From Mycobacterium sp. GA-1841 (GTDB lineage: Bacteria; Actinomycetota; Actinomycetes; Mycobacteriales; Mycobacteriaceae): a DNA stretch of 64,000 nucleotides. The stretch's first letter is position 1; every line of letters begins with the position of its first letter. The stretch spans positions 86,049-150,048 of the forward strand of contig NZ_MBEQ01000094.1 in assembly GCF_001954135.1 (NCBI RefSeq). Direction: 5' to 3'. This document shows, one piece after another, positions 33,642 to 42,691 of this stretch. Made by a program: the position numbers and the translations under genes. The notes beneath the pieces were generated by a model, which was given only the letters and a program-made list of their open reading frames with translations, made no database searches and was not told the origin of the DNA.

Positions 33642-35558
33642 GTGACCCGGAGCTTTCACGTCGGCCAGCCGTTCACCACCCCCGATGCCGAGATCACGGC
33701 GGCGTTGGAGCAGGTCAGCATCCCGACGCTGCTTCTTTCTCTCGTGCACATCACCGGCGACCCGCGCTACATCCGTGAGTTCAAACAGGCCGGGCTGTTC
33801 CTCAACGAGGTCCAAGGCTTCATGAGTGAGGAAGACAAGGCCCGCGCACGTGAGGTCGCCTTGCCGGTGATCGCCGACTACCGCGATCGTGGCTGCCCGG
33901 TGCCCGACCCGCTGCCCGCCGAGGTGGTCCGGGAGATGATGGACTGGGCGGCCTGCGAGTCGGTCGACGACGACAACGTGCCACTGATGCTCGAAGAACT
34001 CGACCTCGAGGGCGTCGACCCACGCCGACCCAGAACCCTGGAGAACACCAACGGCTTCAGCGTCATCGTCATCGGCTGTGGGGAGTCCGGGGTGCTGGCC
34101 GGAGTGCGCCTCAAGCAGGCCGGCATCGACTTCACCATCGTGGAGAAGAATGCCGGCCCGGGTGGAACCTGGTGGGAGAACAGCTATCCCGGCGCCCGCG
34201 TCGACGTGGCCAACCACTTCTACTGTTACAGCTTCGAACCCAGCAACCACTGGGAACACTTCTTCGCCGAACAACCCGAACTGCGCCAATACTTCCGTGA
34301 CGTAGTGGACCGACACGATCTCGAACCGCACATCCGGTGGAACACCGAAGTGGTCTCCGCCGCCTGGAACGACGACCACTGGGACGTCACCGTGCGCACG
34401 CCCACGGGAACCGAGACGCTGCACGCCAACGCCGTCATCACCGCCGTCGGCCAGCTCAACCGTCCTCAGATCCCCGACTTCCCCGGCGCGGAAACCTTTG
34501 CCGGACCGGCCTTTCACTCCGCGGCCTGGGACCACAGCGTCGATGTCACCGGCAAGCGGGTGGCCTTGATCGGCGCCGGCGCCAGCGGCTTCCAGATCGC
34601 CCCGGCCATCGCCGACAAGGTCGAGCACCTCACGGTTTTCCAGCGCACCGCGCAGTGGATGTTCCCCAACCCGATGTACCACGAGCCCGTTGCCGATGGT
34701 GTGCGCTGGGCAATGGAACACCTTCCGTACTACGGCCGTTGGTACCGTTTCCTGCTGCTGTGGCCCGGAGCTGACAAGGGTCTGGACGCCGCCCGCGTGG
34801 ACCCGGATTACGCGGACCAACGGAACGCGGTCAGCGAGATCAACGCCATCGCCCGCATCATGTTCACCGACTGGATCACCACCCAGGTCGGCGACGATGC
34901 CGAGCTGCTGGCCAAGGTGCTGCCCGATTATCCGGCCACCGGCAAGCGCACGTTGCAGGACAACGGCAGCTGGCTGGCCACCCTCAAACGCGACAACGTC
35001 GACCTGATCCGCACTCCGATCGAACGCATCACCCCGACCGGCATCGTCACGACCGACGGCGAGACGTACGACGTCGATATCATCGTGTACGCCACGGGTT
35101 TTCGCGCCACTGAGGTGCTGTTCCCGATGACGATCGCCGGACGCGACGGCGTCGACCTGCGCGACACATGGGGGAAGCGCCCGTACGCCTACCGTGGCAT
35201 CACCGTGCCAGGCTTTCCCAACTTCTTCATGACCTACGGGCCCGGGACGCACCTGGCGCACGGCGGCAGCCTGATCCTCAACTCGGAACTGCAGATGCGC
35301 TACATCAACCAGTGTCTCGAGCACCTCGTCAGCACCGGCGCCAAGACCATGGAGCCGCGCCCGGAACCGACGAGAGACTGGCATCGACGCTCCCAAGAAC
35401 AGATCCGTCAAACAGTGTGGGCGCACCCGTCGGTCGAACACTCGTACTTCAAGAACGCCGACGGTGAGATCCACACCGTCAGCCCGTGGCGGCTGAGCGA
35501 ATACCGTTCGGCCATCAACGAACCCGTCTGGTCCGACTTCACCGTGCAGGAGGCCTGA
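33642..35558 (+). CDS. Baeyer-Villiger-type flavin monooxygenase
   Basis: 638 residues from GTG 33642 (a stop lies just upstream in frame). A 130-residue N-terminal extension precedes the first Rossmann motif (VIGCGESGVLAGV, near residue 145, FAD). The Baeyer-Villiger fingerprint FAGPAFHSAAWD is at about residue 286, followed by the second, NADPH-binding, motif ALIGAGASGFQ near residue 310. These enzymes insert oxygen next to a ketone to give an ester. The following alcohol dehydrogenase gene begins 2 bp after the stop, so an alcohol to ketone to ester route is plausible. Substrate unknown. Confidence 0.92.
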   Translation: MTRSFHVGQPFTTPDAEITAALEQVSIPTLLLSLVHITGDPRYIREFKQAGLFLNEVQGFMSEEDKARAREVALPVIADYRDRGCPVPDPLPAEVVREMMDWAACESVDDDNVPLMLEELDLEGVDPRRPRTLENTNGFSVIVIGCGESGVLAGVRLKQAGIDFTIVEKNAGPGGTWWENSYPGARVDVANHFYCYSFEPSNHWEHFFAEQPELRQYFRDVVDRHDLEPHIRWNTEVVSAAWNDDHWDVTVRTPTGTETLHANAVITAVGQLNRPQIPDFPGAETFAGPAFHSAAWDHSVDVTGKRVALIGAGASGFQIAPAIADKVEHLTVFQRTAQWMFPNPMYHEPVADGVRWAMEHLPYYGRWYRFLLLWPGADKGLDAARVDPDYADQRNAVSEINAIARIMFTDWITTQVGDDAELLAKVLPDYPATGKRTLQDNGSWLATLKRDNVDLIRTPIERITPTGIVTTDGETYDVDIIVYATGFRATEVLFPMTIAGRDGVDLRDTWGKRPYAYRGITVPGFPNFFMTYGPGTHLAHGGSLILNSELQMRYINQCLEHLVSTGAKTMEPRPEPTRDWHRRSQEQIRQTVWAHPSVEHSYFKNADGEIHTVSPWRLSEYRSAINEPVWSDFTVQEA

Positions 35559-35560
35559 GT

Positions 35561-36586
35561 ATGCGCGCCGTCGTCGTCGACAGTGCCGGAAAGATCCACG
35601 TCGACACCCGGCCCGACCCCGAGCTGCCCGGGCCGGACGGCGTGATCGTCAAAGTGGAATCGACCGCCATCTGCGGCTCGGATCTGCACTTCCTCGAAGG
35701 CCACTACCCCATCGTCGACCCGGTATCCCTCGGGCACGAAGCCGTCGGCACCGTCGTCGAAACGGGTTCACAGGTAACCAAATTCACCAACGGTGACCGG
35801 GTTCTGGTGTCGTCGGTCGCCGGTTGCGGAAAATGCACGGGATGCGCCACCCATGACCCGATCCGCTGCGTGCACGGTCCTCAGATCTTCGGCTCCGGCG
35901 CGCTCGGTGGCGCCCAGGCCGAACTGCTCGCCGTGCCCGCCGCCGACTTCCAACTGTTGGCCGTCCCAGAAGGCATCACCACCGAGCAAGCCCTGCTGCT
36001 GACCGACAACCTGGCCACCGGCTGGGCAGCCGCGAAACGCGCCGACATCCCCATCGGCGGTTCGGTGGCGATCGTCGGACTGGGTGCGGTCGGCATGTGT
36101 GCGCTACGCAGCGCGCTCACCCTCGGGGCGGCACAGGTTTTCGCGGTCGACCCGGTGGAGACCAGACGTATGCGCGCGGAGAAATGGGGTGCGGTCGGGA
36201 TCGCCCCGCCCGCGGTGCAGGCGATCCGGGAGGCCACCGGAGGACTCGGCGTCGACGCGGTCATCGACGCCGTGGGTACCGACGCCTCGATCAACGACTC
36301 GATCGAGGCGGTGCGCGCCGGCGGCACGGTCTCGATCGTCGGCGTGCACGATCTGCAGCCCTACCCGCTGCCTGCGCTGGCCTGCCTGATCCGCAGTCTG
36401 ACCGTCCGGCTCACCACCGCGCCGGTGCAGCAGACCTGGCCGGAATTGATCCCTCTGCTGCAGGCCGGTCGGCTGGACGTCGACGGCATCTTCACCGACA
36501 CGCTGCCCCTCGACGACGCGGCCGAGGGCTACGCGGCCGCCATGTCGCGATCCGGAGACCACCTCAAGATCCGCCTGACGACGTAG
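35561..36586 (+). CDS. zinc-dependent alcohol dehydrogenase
   Basis: 341 residues from ATG 35561 with GCAGGAGG upstream. Medium-chain dehydrogenase features: ICGSDLHFLEGH and LGHEAVGTV (catalytic zinc ligands), the structural zinc cluster CGKCTGCATHDPIRC, and the Rossmann motif VAIVGLGAVGMCAL. It oxidises an alcohol with NAD(P)+. It is almost fused to the monooxygenase gene and should share its transcript and pathway. Confidence 0.93.
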   Translation: MRAVVVDSAGKIHVDTRPDPELPGPDGVIVKVESTAICGSDLHFLEGHYPIVDPVSLGHEAVGTVVETGSQVTKFTNGDRVLVSSVAGCGKCTGCATHDPIRCVHGPQIFGSGALGGAQAELLAVPAADFQLLAVPEGITTEQALLLTDNLATGWAAAKRADIPIGGSVAIVGLGAVGMCALRSALTLGAAQVFAVDPVETRRMRAEKWGAVGIAPPAVQAIREATGGLGVDAVIDAVGTDASINDSIEAVRAGGTVSIVGVHDLQPYPLPALACLIRSLTVRLTTAPVQQTWPELIPLLQAGRLDVDGIFTDTLPLDDAAEGYAAAMSRSGDHLKIRLTT

Positions 36587-36734
36587 CCCACGTCACACTT
36601 TCATTGATTTGGGAATGAAGTCCGCATTGTGGACGGTTCCACGGGCACGTGTGCCCACCGAACCCGTTAAGTGACCGCCCCGAGTCCGCCTTCACGGGTG
36701 AGGTGTATCCGACGGACAGCGACGGGCACCGCTG

Positions 36735-38708
36735 ATGCGTCAAGGACCACTCGCCGGCCGGTATCCCGCCGCGGCCGCCATGGTCAGCTTGGCGCTCATC
36801 CCGTATCTGGCGCTTTCAGCTGCGGTGGAGCCGCTGGTGCCGGTCATCTCCGCCGAACTGCACATGACGGCCCAGGCGATGAGCCTGGGTTTCGGCCTGG
36901 GTAACGCGGCCTATGCGGTGGGCACGGTGCTGGCCGTCCAGTTCGCCCAGCACCTGCCCCAGCGGCGGATGCTGCTGGCGTATGCGGTTGTGCTGGTCCT
37001 CGGCTCGGTGCTGGCCGCCTCCGCGCAGAACGGGGTGATGTTCGTCTGCGGCCACGTACTGCAGGGACTGTCCACCAGCATGCTGCTGATTGCGGCGGCA
37101 CCATCCCTGACCATCGGCTTTCCCCGGGACAAGCTGCGCTACACCGCCGTGATCATGAACATGTGCGTGTTCGGGGCGGTCGCCCTGGGCCCGTTCATCG
37201 GCGGTCTGCAGGCCGAGGCGCAGGCGTGGCGGCCGTTGTTCTGGGTCATCGCCGCCATCGCGGTGACGGCCTTGATCATGGCGGCCCTGACCTTCGAGGA
37301 CGCCCCACCGGCCGACCTCGACGCCCCGCGGGACCTCAAGGCCATCGGCCTGGCCTCGGTCGGCTGCGCCGCGGCCTTCATCGGTGCCGCGCAACTCACC
37401 AGCCACGACTTCACCGACCCGGCAGCGTGGGCTCCGATGCTCGGCGGCCTGGCACTGATCGTGGTGCTCATGGTCTACCAGTTCCGGGCCCGCCGGCCGC
37501 TGCTGACCATCCGCACCATGCTCACCAGTTCCATCCCGGTCGCCGGAGTCGGCGTCGCGCTGTTCGCGGCCGCCGCCTCGGTGGCGGCCACCGCCCTCAC
37601 GGCCCAGGTCTTCATGCAGACCTACAGCCCGGTGCAGGTCGGACTGCTGTATCTGCCCGAACTTGCCGGCGCCGTCGTGATGGCCTTCGTGTTCGGGTTC
37701 GTCATCACCCGACGGGCGATGCATTATCTGCCGCTGGTCGGCATGGGCTTGCTGGCCGCCGGAATTCTGGTGTTTCTGTTCGCTCTGCCCGACAACCGGC
37801 CGCTGGCTCTGCTCGGCGCGGCGCTGACCGGGCTGGCCCTGGGTGCCACCGTGGCCCCGGCGCTGTTCGTCGCCGGTTTCTCACTGCAGTCCAACAGCCT
37901 GCAGCGGGTCTTCGCGATCATCGAGTTGCTGCGTGCGGTGGCCGCGTTCATGGTGGCGCCGATCTTCGCCTATTTCGCCGCCCACGCTGCGGGTGGTCTC
38001 ACCGCAGGCGCCGTCGACGCACTGTGGATCGGATTCGGATTGGCCGTCGGCGGCGCCATTTTCGGCGTGGTCGTCTACGCGCTCAGTGGGGCTCGGCCGC
38101 AGCAGCCTGACCTCGACACGTTCCTCGACGGCGAATCGCCGGCGTGGTATTCACCGCCACTGCTCGCCCGGCTCCGGCCCCGTCTGCCGGCACCGGCCGT
38201 ACCCGAACGCGCTCGCCCAGCGGCGACACCGTCACCGCACGAGACGTCGACCACCCCTGGCCCCGTGCTGTTCGCCTATGACGGTTCGGCCCGCGCCGGA
38301 TCCGCGATCGAGCAGGCCGCCACCGAACTGCCGGCCGGACGCGACGCGCTCGTGGTGTGCGTGTGGCAACCCGTCGACGTCGGGTTCACCCCAACCGAGT
38401 CAACGCATTTCGACGCCGATCAGGCCACCGAGGTGCGTCGGGCCGCCGAGCAGACGGCCGCCCACGGCGCCTCGATTGCCGTCCGGGCCGGATTCTCAGC
38501 GCGCAGCGTGGCCGTCGAAGCCGCACCCATCTGGAAAGGCATCGTCGCGACAGCCCGTGACCACCACGCGAGTCTCATCGTGGTCGGGCCGCACCGGCGC
38601 AGCGGTTTTCTCGGCCACCTCGAAGGCAGTGTGGCGGGCGCCGTCGTCGCGCATGCCACCACACCGGTGCTGGTGGTGCCCGAGACCGCGGCCACAGCGT
38701 GTCCGTGA
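36735..38708 (+). CDS. MFS transporter fused to a universal-stress-protein domain
   Basis: 657 residues from ATG 36735. Residues 1-460 hold about 14 hydrophobic segments of a DHA2-like MFS transporter (VLQGLSTSMLLIAAAPSL corresponds to motif C). After a Pro-rich linker, a soluble C-terminal domain from about residue 510 (VLFAYDGSARAGSAIEQA to LIVVGPHRRSGFLGHLEGS, then TTPVLVVPE) is a UspA domain. Its ATP loop follows G-x2-(R)-x9-GS, with the second Gly replaced by Arg, so nucleotide binding is uncertain. The fusion suggests transport control by stress or nucleotide. Substrate unknown. Confidence 0.87.
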   Translation: MRQGPLAGRYPAAAAMVSLALIPYLALSAAVEPLVPVISAELHMTAQAMSLGFGLGNAAYAVGTVLAVQFAQHLPQRRMLLAYAVVLVLGSVLAASAQNGVMFVCGHVLQGLSTSMLLIAAAPSLTIGFPRDKLRYTAVIMNMCVFGAVALGPFIGGLQAEAQAWRPLFWVIAAIAVTALIMAALTFEDAPPADLDAPRDLKAIGLASVGCAAAFIGAAQLTSHDFTDPAAWAPMLGGLALIVVLMVYQFRARRPLLTIRTMLTSSIPVAGVGVALFAAAASVAATALTAQVFMQTYSPVQVGLLYLPELAGAVVMAFVFGFVITRRAMHYLPLVGMGLLAAGILVFLFALPDNRPLALLGAALTGLALGATVAPALFVAGFSLQSNSLQRVFAIIELLRAVAAFMVAPIFAYFAAHAAGGLTAGAVDALWIGFGLAVGGAIFGVVVYALSGARPQQPDLDTFLDGESPAWYSPPLLARLRPRLPAPAVPERARPAATPSPHETSTTPGPVLFAYDGSARAGSAIEQAATELPAGRDALVVCVWQPVDVGFTPTESTHFDADQATEVRRAAEQTAAHGASIAVRAGFSARSVAVEAAPIWKGIVATARDHHASLIVVGPHRRSGFLGHLEGSVAGAVVAHATTPVLVVPETAATACP

Positions 38709-38781
38709 ATTGAATCGGCACCGTCCGGCGTTCTCTCTAACGCATCCGATTGGACGCGACACCCAGATGAGGGAGACCGCA

Positions 38782-39207
38782 GTGACCAGCGCCCAGACCG
38801 ACAACGTCATATACACCGCCCAGACCCACACCACCGGTGGCCGGCAGGGTGAGGCCTACAGCTCCGATGGCAATCTCGACATTCAGCTGACCCCGCCGGG
38901 CGGCAACGGCTCCGGGACCAATCCCGAGCAGTTGTTCGCAGCCGGCTGGTCGGCATGCTTCCTGAGCGCCATGGGCCTGACAGCAGGAAAGCACAACGTG
39001 AAACTGCCCGCCGAGACCGCCGTGGACGCCGAGGTCGATCTGCTCAATACCGACGGCGCGTTCTCACTGCGAGCGCGTTTGAACGTCACCATCCCCGGAG
39101 TCGATCGCGAGACAGCCCAGGCGATCGCCGATGACGCCCACCAGGTCTGCCCGTACTCGAAAGCGACCCGCGGCAACATCGACGTCACGATCAGCGTCGC
39201 CGGATAG
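38782..39207 (+). CDS. Ohr/OsmC-type organic hydroperoxide resistance protein
   Basis: 141 residues from GTG 38782 (VTSAQTDNVIYTAQTHTTGG) behind GGGAG; ATG 38767 is an alternative. Both redox cysteines are present, in AAGWSACFLSAM and DAHQVCPYSKATRGN. The protein reduces organic or fatty-acid hydroperoxides with thiol reductants and acts as a small cytosolic dimer. No OhrR gene is adjacent. Confidence 0.93.
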   Translation: MTSAQTDNVIYTAQTHTTGGRQGEAYSSDGNLDIQLTPPGGNGSGTNPEQLFAAGWSACFLSAMGLTAGKHNVKLPAETAVDAEVDLLNTDGAFSLRARLNVTIPGVDRETAQAIADDAHQVCPYSKATRGNIDVTISVAG

Positions 39208-39213
39208 CCGGCC

Positions 39214-39266
39214 AACGGCCACTTATGGCACGGCTTCTGCCCACCTGCGTGTCATAAGTGGCCGTT
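39214..39266. terminator. long hairpin after the Ohr gene
   Basis: Perfect 14-bp inverted repeat: AACGGCCACTTATG (39214-39227) and CATAAGTGGCCGTT (39253-39266), with a 25-nt loop. It starts 6 bp after the Ohr stop. There is no T-tract, as usual in mycobacteria; it may be a terminator or an intergenic palindrome. Confidence 0.6.
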
Positions 39267-39336
39267 CGGCGCCCGATCGTGGTGGCACTCGGGTTGGCCA
39301 CGGTCCTGTTCGGCGGTCTCACCACGGGGTAGCGGT

Positions 39337-39342
39337 TACCCT
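39337..39342 (+). promoter_or_regulatory. -10 box of the FecB2-like gene
   Basis: TACCCT (TANNNT) ends 6 nt before the GTG at 39349; no ribosome binding site, so leaderless. Confidence 0.45.
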
Positions 39343-39348
39343 GGCTAA

Positions 39349-40299
39349 GTGCCGACAACCTGGTCACGGCGAGGATTTCTCACGGTCACCGCCACGATGG
39401 CGCTCGTCGCCGCCTGTAGCACGCAAAAGCCCGGCGAAGTCGCCAAAGACGGTTCCACCACGGTCCGTCACCGCTTCGGTGACACCGCCATCCCCGGCCC
39501 GGCGCAACGCGTGGTCAGCGCCGGGTTCACCGAACAGGACGACCTACTGGCCCTCGGCGTCGTCCCGATCGCGACCACCGAGTGGTTCGGGGGCGAACCG
39601 TTCGCCGTGTGGCCTTGGGCGCAACCGAAACTCGGCGGCGCCCAGCCTGCCGTGCTCGATCTGACCGACGGCATCCAGGTCGACAAGATCGCTGCCCTCA
39701 AACCGGACCTCATCGTGGCCACCAACGCCGGCCTCGATGCCGACACCTACGCCAAGCTGTCCGAGATCGCGCCCACGATCGCGCAGTCCGGACCGGACGC
39801 CTTCTTCGAACCCTGGCGCGACCAGGCCACGCTGATCGGGCAGGCGGTGTTCCAGAACGACGCCATGACCGGACTGATCGCCGGGGTGGACGACAAGTTC
39901 AAGGCAGTCGCCACGAACAACCCACAGTTCACCGGGAAGAAGGCCCTGTTGCTGGGCGGCACGTTGTTCCGGGACAGCGTGCAGGCCCGAACCGGGTGGC
40001 GCACCGAATTCCTCACCCAGATGGGCTTCACCGTGCCGGCGACACCCGACCTGATTCCCCGCGACGACATCGCGTCGGTGCTCGACGCCGCCGATGTGTT
40101 GATCTGGACCACCGAGAGCGACCAGGAGCGCGACGCCCTGTTAGCCGATCCGACGATCGCCGGGCTCAAGGCAAGCAGCCGCAACCGGCACGTGTTCACC
40201 CCCAAAGAACTCGCCGGGGCCATCGCGTTCGCCTCGCCGCTGTCCTATCCGTTGGTGGCCGACCAACTACCGACCCTGCTGAACCAGACACTGGCCTGA
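39349..40299 (+). CDS. fecB2: iron-siderophore ABC transporter substrate-binding lipoprotein (FecB2-like)
   Basis: 316 residues from GTG 39349. The N-terminus has a twin-arginine motif (SRRGFLTV) and a lipobox (LVAAC), so it is exported and lipid-anchored outside the cytoplasmic membrane. The body has the two-lobed cluster F/helical-backbone binding-protein fold: PAQRVVSAGFTEQDDLLALG, KIAALKPDLIVATNAG and a C-terminal lobe ending in a helix. Family members bind ferric siderophores. Its place upstream of the PxpBC-like and AAC(2') genes matches Rv0265c (FecB2) of M. tuberculosis. No permease gene is nearby. Confidence 0.85.
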   Translation: MPTTWSRRGFLTVTATMALVAACSTQKPGEVAKDGSTTVRHRFGDTAIPGPAQRVVSAGFTEQDDLLALGVVPIATTEWFGGEPFAVWPWAQPKLGGAQPAVLDLTDGIQVDKIAALKPDLIVATNAGLDADTYAKLSEIAPTIAQSGPDAFFEPWRDQATLIGQAVFQNDAMTGLIAGVDDKFKAVATNNPQFTGKKALLLGGTLFRDSVQARTGWRTEFLTQMGFTVPATPDLIPRDDIASVLDAADVLIWTTESDQERDALLADPTIAGLKASSRNRHVFTPKELAGAIAFASPLSYPLVADQLPTLLNQTLA

Positions 40300-40311
40300 C
40301 AAGATGACCGG

Positions 40312-40995
40312 GTGACCGGCACCGGAGAACACGAGCACCGCGGCACCGCCATCGTCGGCTCGGCCTACTATCCGGTGCTCGTCGCCATATTCACCGCGTT
40401 GGTGATCATCTCCAACGTCACCGCCACGAAGGGCGTGGCCTTCGGACCGATCATCACCGACGGCGGGTTCATCGTCTTCCCGCTGACCTACGTGATCGGT
40501 GACGTGCTGTCCGAGGTGTACGGGTTCAAGGCCGCCCGCCGCGCCATCTTCCTCGGCTTCTCGATGAACGCCCTGGCGGCCCTGGCCTTCTGGGTCACCA
40601 TCTACCTGCCCGCCGCGGACTTCTACACCAACCAGGAGCACTTCGAGAACGTCGTGCACGCCTACACCCAGCTGATCGTGGCCGGGCTGGCCGGGTTCAT
40701 CGTCGGACAGACGATCAACGCCTGGGTGGTGGTCGCCATCAAAGAGCGGACCAAGGAGAAACACCTGTGGGCCCGTCTGGTCGGCTCCACGTTCGCCGGG
40801 CAGCTCGGCGACACCCTGGTGTTCTGCGGCATCGCGGCCAGCGCGATCGGCATCAGCACCTTCGGCGACTTCGTCACCTACGCCGCGCTGGGCTGGATCT
40901 ACAAGACCGCGATCGAGGTGATCATGCTGCCGATCACCTACCGCGTCATCGCCGTCATCAAGCGCCGCGAGCCGACATATCAGGCCGCCGTGTGA
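40312..40995 (+). CDS. queuosine precursor transporter family protein (YhhQ/VUT)
   Basis: 227 residues from GTG 40312. It has about six hydrophobic segments and the family pattern LVIISNVTATKGVAFGPI, followed by IVFPLTYVIGDVLSEVYGF and GQLGDTLVF. YhhQ-type proteins take up 7-deazaguanine precursors (preQ0/preQ1). It lies 12 bp after the lipoprotein gene and is probably co-transcribed with it. No queuosine pathway gene is visible in the window. Confidence 0.87.
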   Translation: MTGTGEHEHRGTAIVGSAYYPVLVAIFTALVIISNVTATKGVAFGPIITDGGFIVFPLTYVIGDVLSEVYGFKAARRAIFLGFSMNALAALAFWVTIYLPAADFYTNQEHFENVVHAYTQLIVAGLAGFIVGQTINAWVVVAIKERTKEKHLWARLVGSTFAGQLGDTLVFCGIAASAIGISTFGDFVTYAALGWIYKTAIEVIMLPITYRVIAVIKRREPTYQAAV

Positions 40996-41044
40996 GGCTT
41001 CGATAAGGCACCTCTGGCAAGGTTCACAGAGCCGGAGCATTCTT

Positions 41045-41062
41045 AGCTACCCGCGGGTAGCT
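41045..41062 (+). promoter_or_regulatory. 18-bp perfect palindrome over the pxpB-like promoter
   Basis: AGCTACCCGCGGGTAGCT is fully self-complementary. Its right end overlaps TAGCTT (41058-41063), a -10 box 6 nt before the ATG at 41070. This looks like a repressor operator on a leaderless promoter. No regulator gene is adjacent. Confidence 0.6.
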
Positions 41063-41069
41063 TCAGGTC

Positions 41070-41744
41070 ATGAGTGTGACATCAGAGGTGATGGACGCGG
41101 CGGGACCCAGCCTGGACCCAGGCACCGCCCGCGAGTATGGCGATCAGGCTCTGCTGCTCGAGTTCAACAGCACTGCCGATGTTCTGGCCTGGACCGCAAC
41201 GCTGTCGGCGGCCCAACTGCTCGGTGTGGTCGATATCGTGCCGGCGTCACGCACGATCTTGATCAAACTCGCCGATCCCCGCTACCAAGCACCCACCCGG
41301 CAACGGCTGGGCACGCTGCGGCTGCAACCGGGCTCGGCACCCGTACGCCCGCCGGGCGGGCGCACGGACGTGACCATCGACGTGGTGTACGACGGTGAGG
41401 ACCTGCACGAGGTGGCGGCCCTGACCGGGCTGACGCCGGCGCAGGTCATCGCTGCCCACACCGGCACTCTCTGGCAGGTCGGCTTCATGGGCTTCGCGCC
41501 CGGCTTCGGCTACCTCGTCGGCGGCGACGAGCGGCTGCAGGTCCCCCGCCGCGCCGAGCCGCGCACCAGCGTGCCCGCCGGGGCGGTGGCGCTGGCCGGC
41601 GAGTTCAGCGGGGTCTACCCACGCCAGTCACCCGGCGGGTGGCAGCTGATCGGGCGCACCGACGCGGTGCTGTTCGACGTTCATCGTGACCAACCCGCGC
41701 TGCTGACCCCAGGCACCTGGGTGCAGTTCCGGGCCATCGGCTAG
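41070..41744 (+). CDS. pxpB: 5-oxoprolinase subunit B-like (allophanate hydrolase subunit 1 domain)
   Basis: 224 residues from ATG 41070. It matches the KipI/PxpB family: YGDQALLLEF near the N-terminus, VVYDGEDLHEVAALTGLT, and VGFMGFAPGFGYL followed by PRRAEPRTSVPAGAVALAG. With PxpC and PxpA the family forms ATP-dependent 5-oxoprolinase, which opens pyroglutamate to glutamate. PxpC follows after 26 bp. PxpA (LamB/YcsF) is not in the window. Corresponds by position to Rv0264c. Confidence 0.88.
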   Translation: MSVTSEVMDAAGPSLDPGTAREYGDQALLLEFNSTADVLAWTATLSAAQLLGVVDIVPASRTILIKLADPRYQAPTRQRLGTLRLQPGSAPVRPPGGRTDVTIDVVYDGEDLHEVAALTGLTPAQVIAAHTGTLWQVGFMGFAPGFGYLVGGDERLQVPRRAEPRTSVPAGAVALAGEFSGVYPRQSPGGWQLIGRTDAVLFDVHRDQPALLTPGTWVQFRAIG

Positions 41745-41770
41745 ACAGTTTCACCGGCGAGGAGGACACC

Positions 41771-42652
41771 ATGACCACATTGGAAGTGCTGCGCACCGGC
41801 CCACTGGCGCTCGTCGAGGACCTCGGCCGTCCCGGCCAGGCCCACCTCGGTGTCACCCGCTCGGGCGCCGCCGACCGCCGGGCGCACACGCTGGCCAACC
41901 GGCTGGTCGCCAACCCCGGTGAGCACGCCACCATCGAGGTGATGTTCGGCGGATTCTCGGCCCGGGTGGTCGGCGGCGACGTGACGATCGCGGTCACCGG
42001 CGCCGACACCGATCCGGCGGTAAACGGAATACCGTTCGGCACCAACAGTATTCACCATGTGCGTGCCGGTGAGGTGATCTCGCTGGGCGCCCCGCACTCC
42101 GGGTTGCGCAGCTACCTGGCGGTGCGCGGAGGCATCGCCGTCGAACCCGTTCTCGGCTCACGCAGCTATGATGTGATGTCGACCATCGGACCGGCGCCGC
42201 TACAACCCGGCGATGTGCTGCCCGTCGGCGAGCACACCGCCGAGCTTCCCGAGACCGATCAGGCTCCGGTCGCCGCCATCTCCGACGACGTGATCGAGCT
42301 CAGCGTGGTGCCCGGCCCACGCGACGACTGGTTCGTCGACCCCGACGTGCTGATCCGGACCAACTGGCAGGTGACCACCCGCAGCGACCGGGTCGGGATG
42401 CGCCTGGTCGGTATGCCGCTGGACTATCGGTGGCCGGACCGCCAGCTGCCCAGCGAGGGCGCCACCCGCGGCGCAATCCAGATCCCGCCCAATGGTTTTC
42501 CGGTGATCCTCGGGCCCGACCATCCCGTCACGGGCGGCTACCCGGTGATCGGCGTGGTGACCGACGAAGACATCGACAAACTGGGCCAGATCCGCCCCGG
42601 CCAGACCGTGCGGTTGCATTGGTCGCACCCCCGCCGGCCGTTCGACGATTAG
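41771..42652 (+). CDS. pxpC: 5-oxoprolinase subunit C-like (biotin-dependent carboxyltransferase-type domain)
   Basis: 293 residues from ATG 41771, with GGCGAGGAGG upstream. KipA/PxpC features: LALVEDLGRPGQAHLGVTRS, then GAADRRAHTLANRLV, and in the second half SEGATRGAIQIPPNGFPVIL and GYPVIGVVTDEDID. It works as a complex with the PxpB-like protein from the preceding gene. Corresponds by position to Rv0263c. Confidence 0.9.
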   Translation: MTTLEVLRTGPLALVEDLGRPGQAHLGVTRSGAADRRAHTLANRLVANPGEHATIEVMFGGFSARVVGGDVTIAVTGADTDPAVNGIPFGTNSIHHVRAGEVISLGAPHSGLRSYLAVRGGIAVEPVLGSRSYDVMSTIGPAPLQPGDVLPVGEHTAELPETDQAPVAAISDDVIELSVVPGPRDDWFVDPDVLIRTNWQVTTRSDRVGMRLVGMPLDYRWPDRQLPSEGATRGAIQIPPNGFPVILGPDHPVTGGYPVIGVVTDEDIDKLGQIRPGQTVRLHWSHPRRPFDD

Positions 42653-42691
42653 GTACAGACACCGCCGCGCGGCGCTGGTAGAACTTGGGGT

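Noticed and set aside
33618..35474. 618-codon minus-strand frame antisense to the monooxygenase
   Set aside because: Low-complexity Val/Gly/Asp-rich composition typical of an antisense shadow; the plus-strand gene has clear FAD and Baeyer-Villiger motifs.
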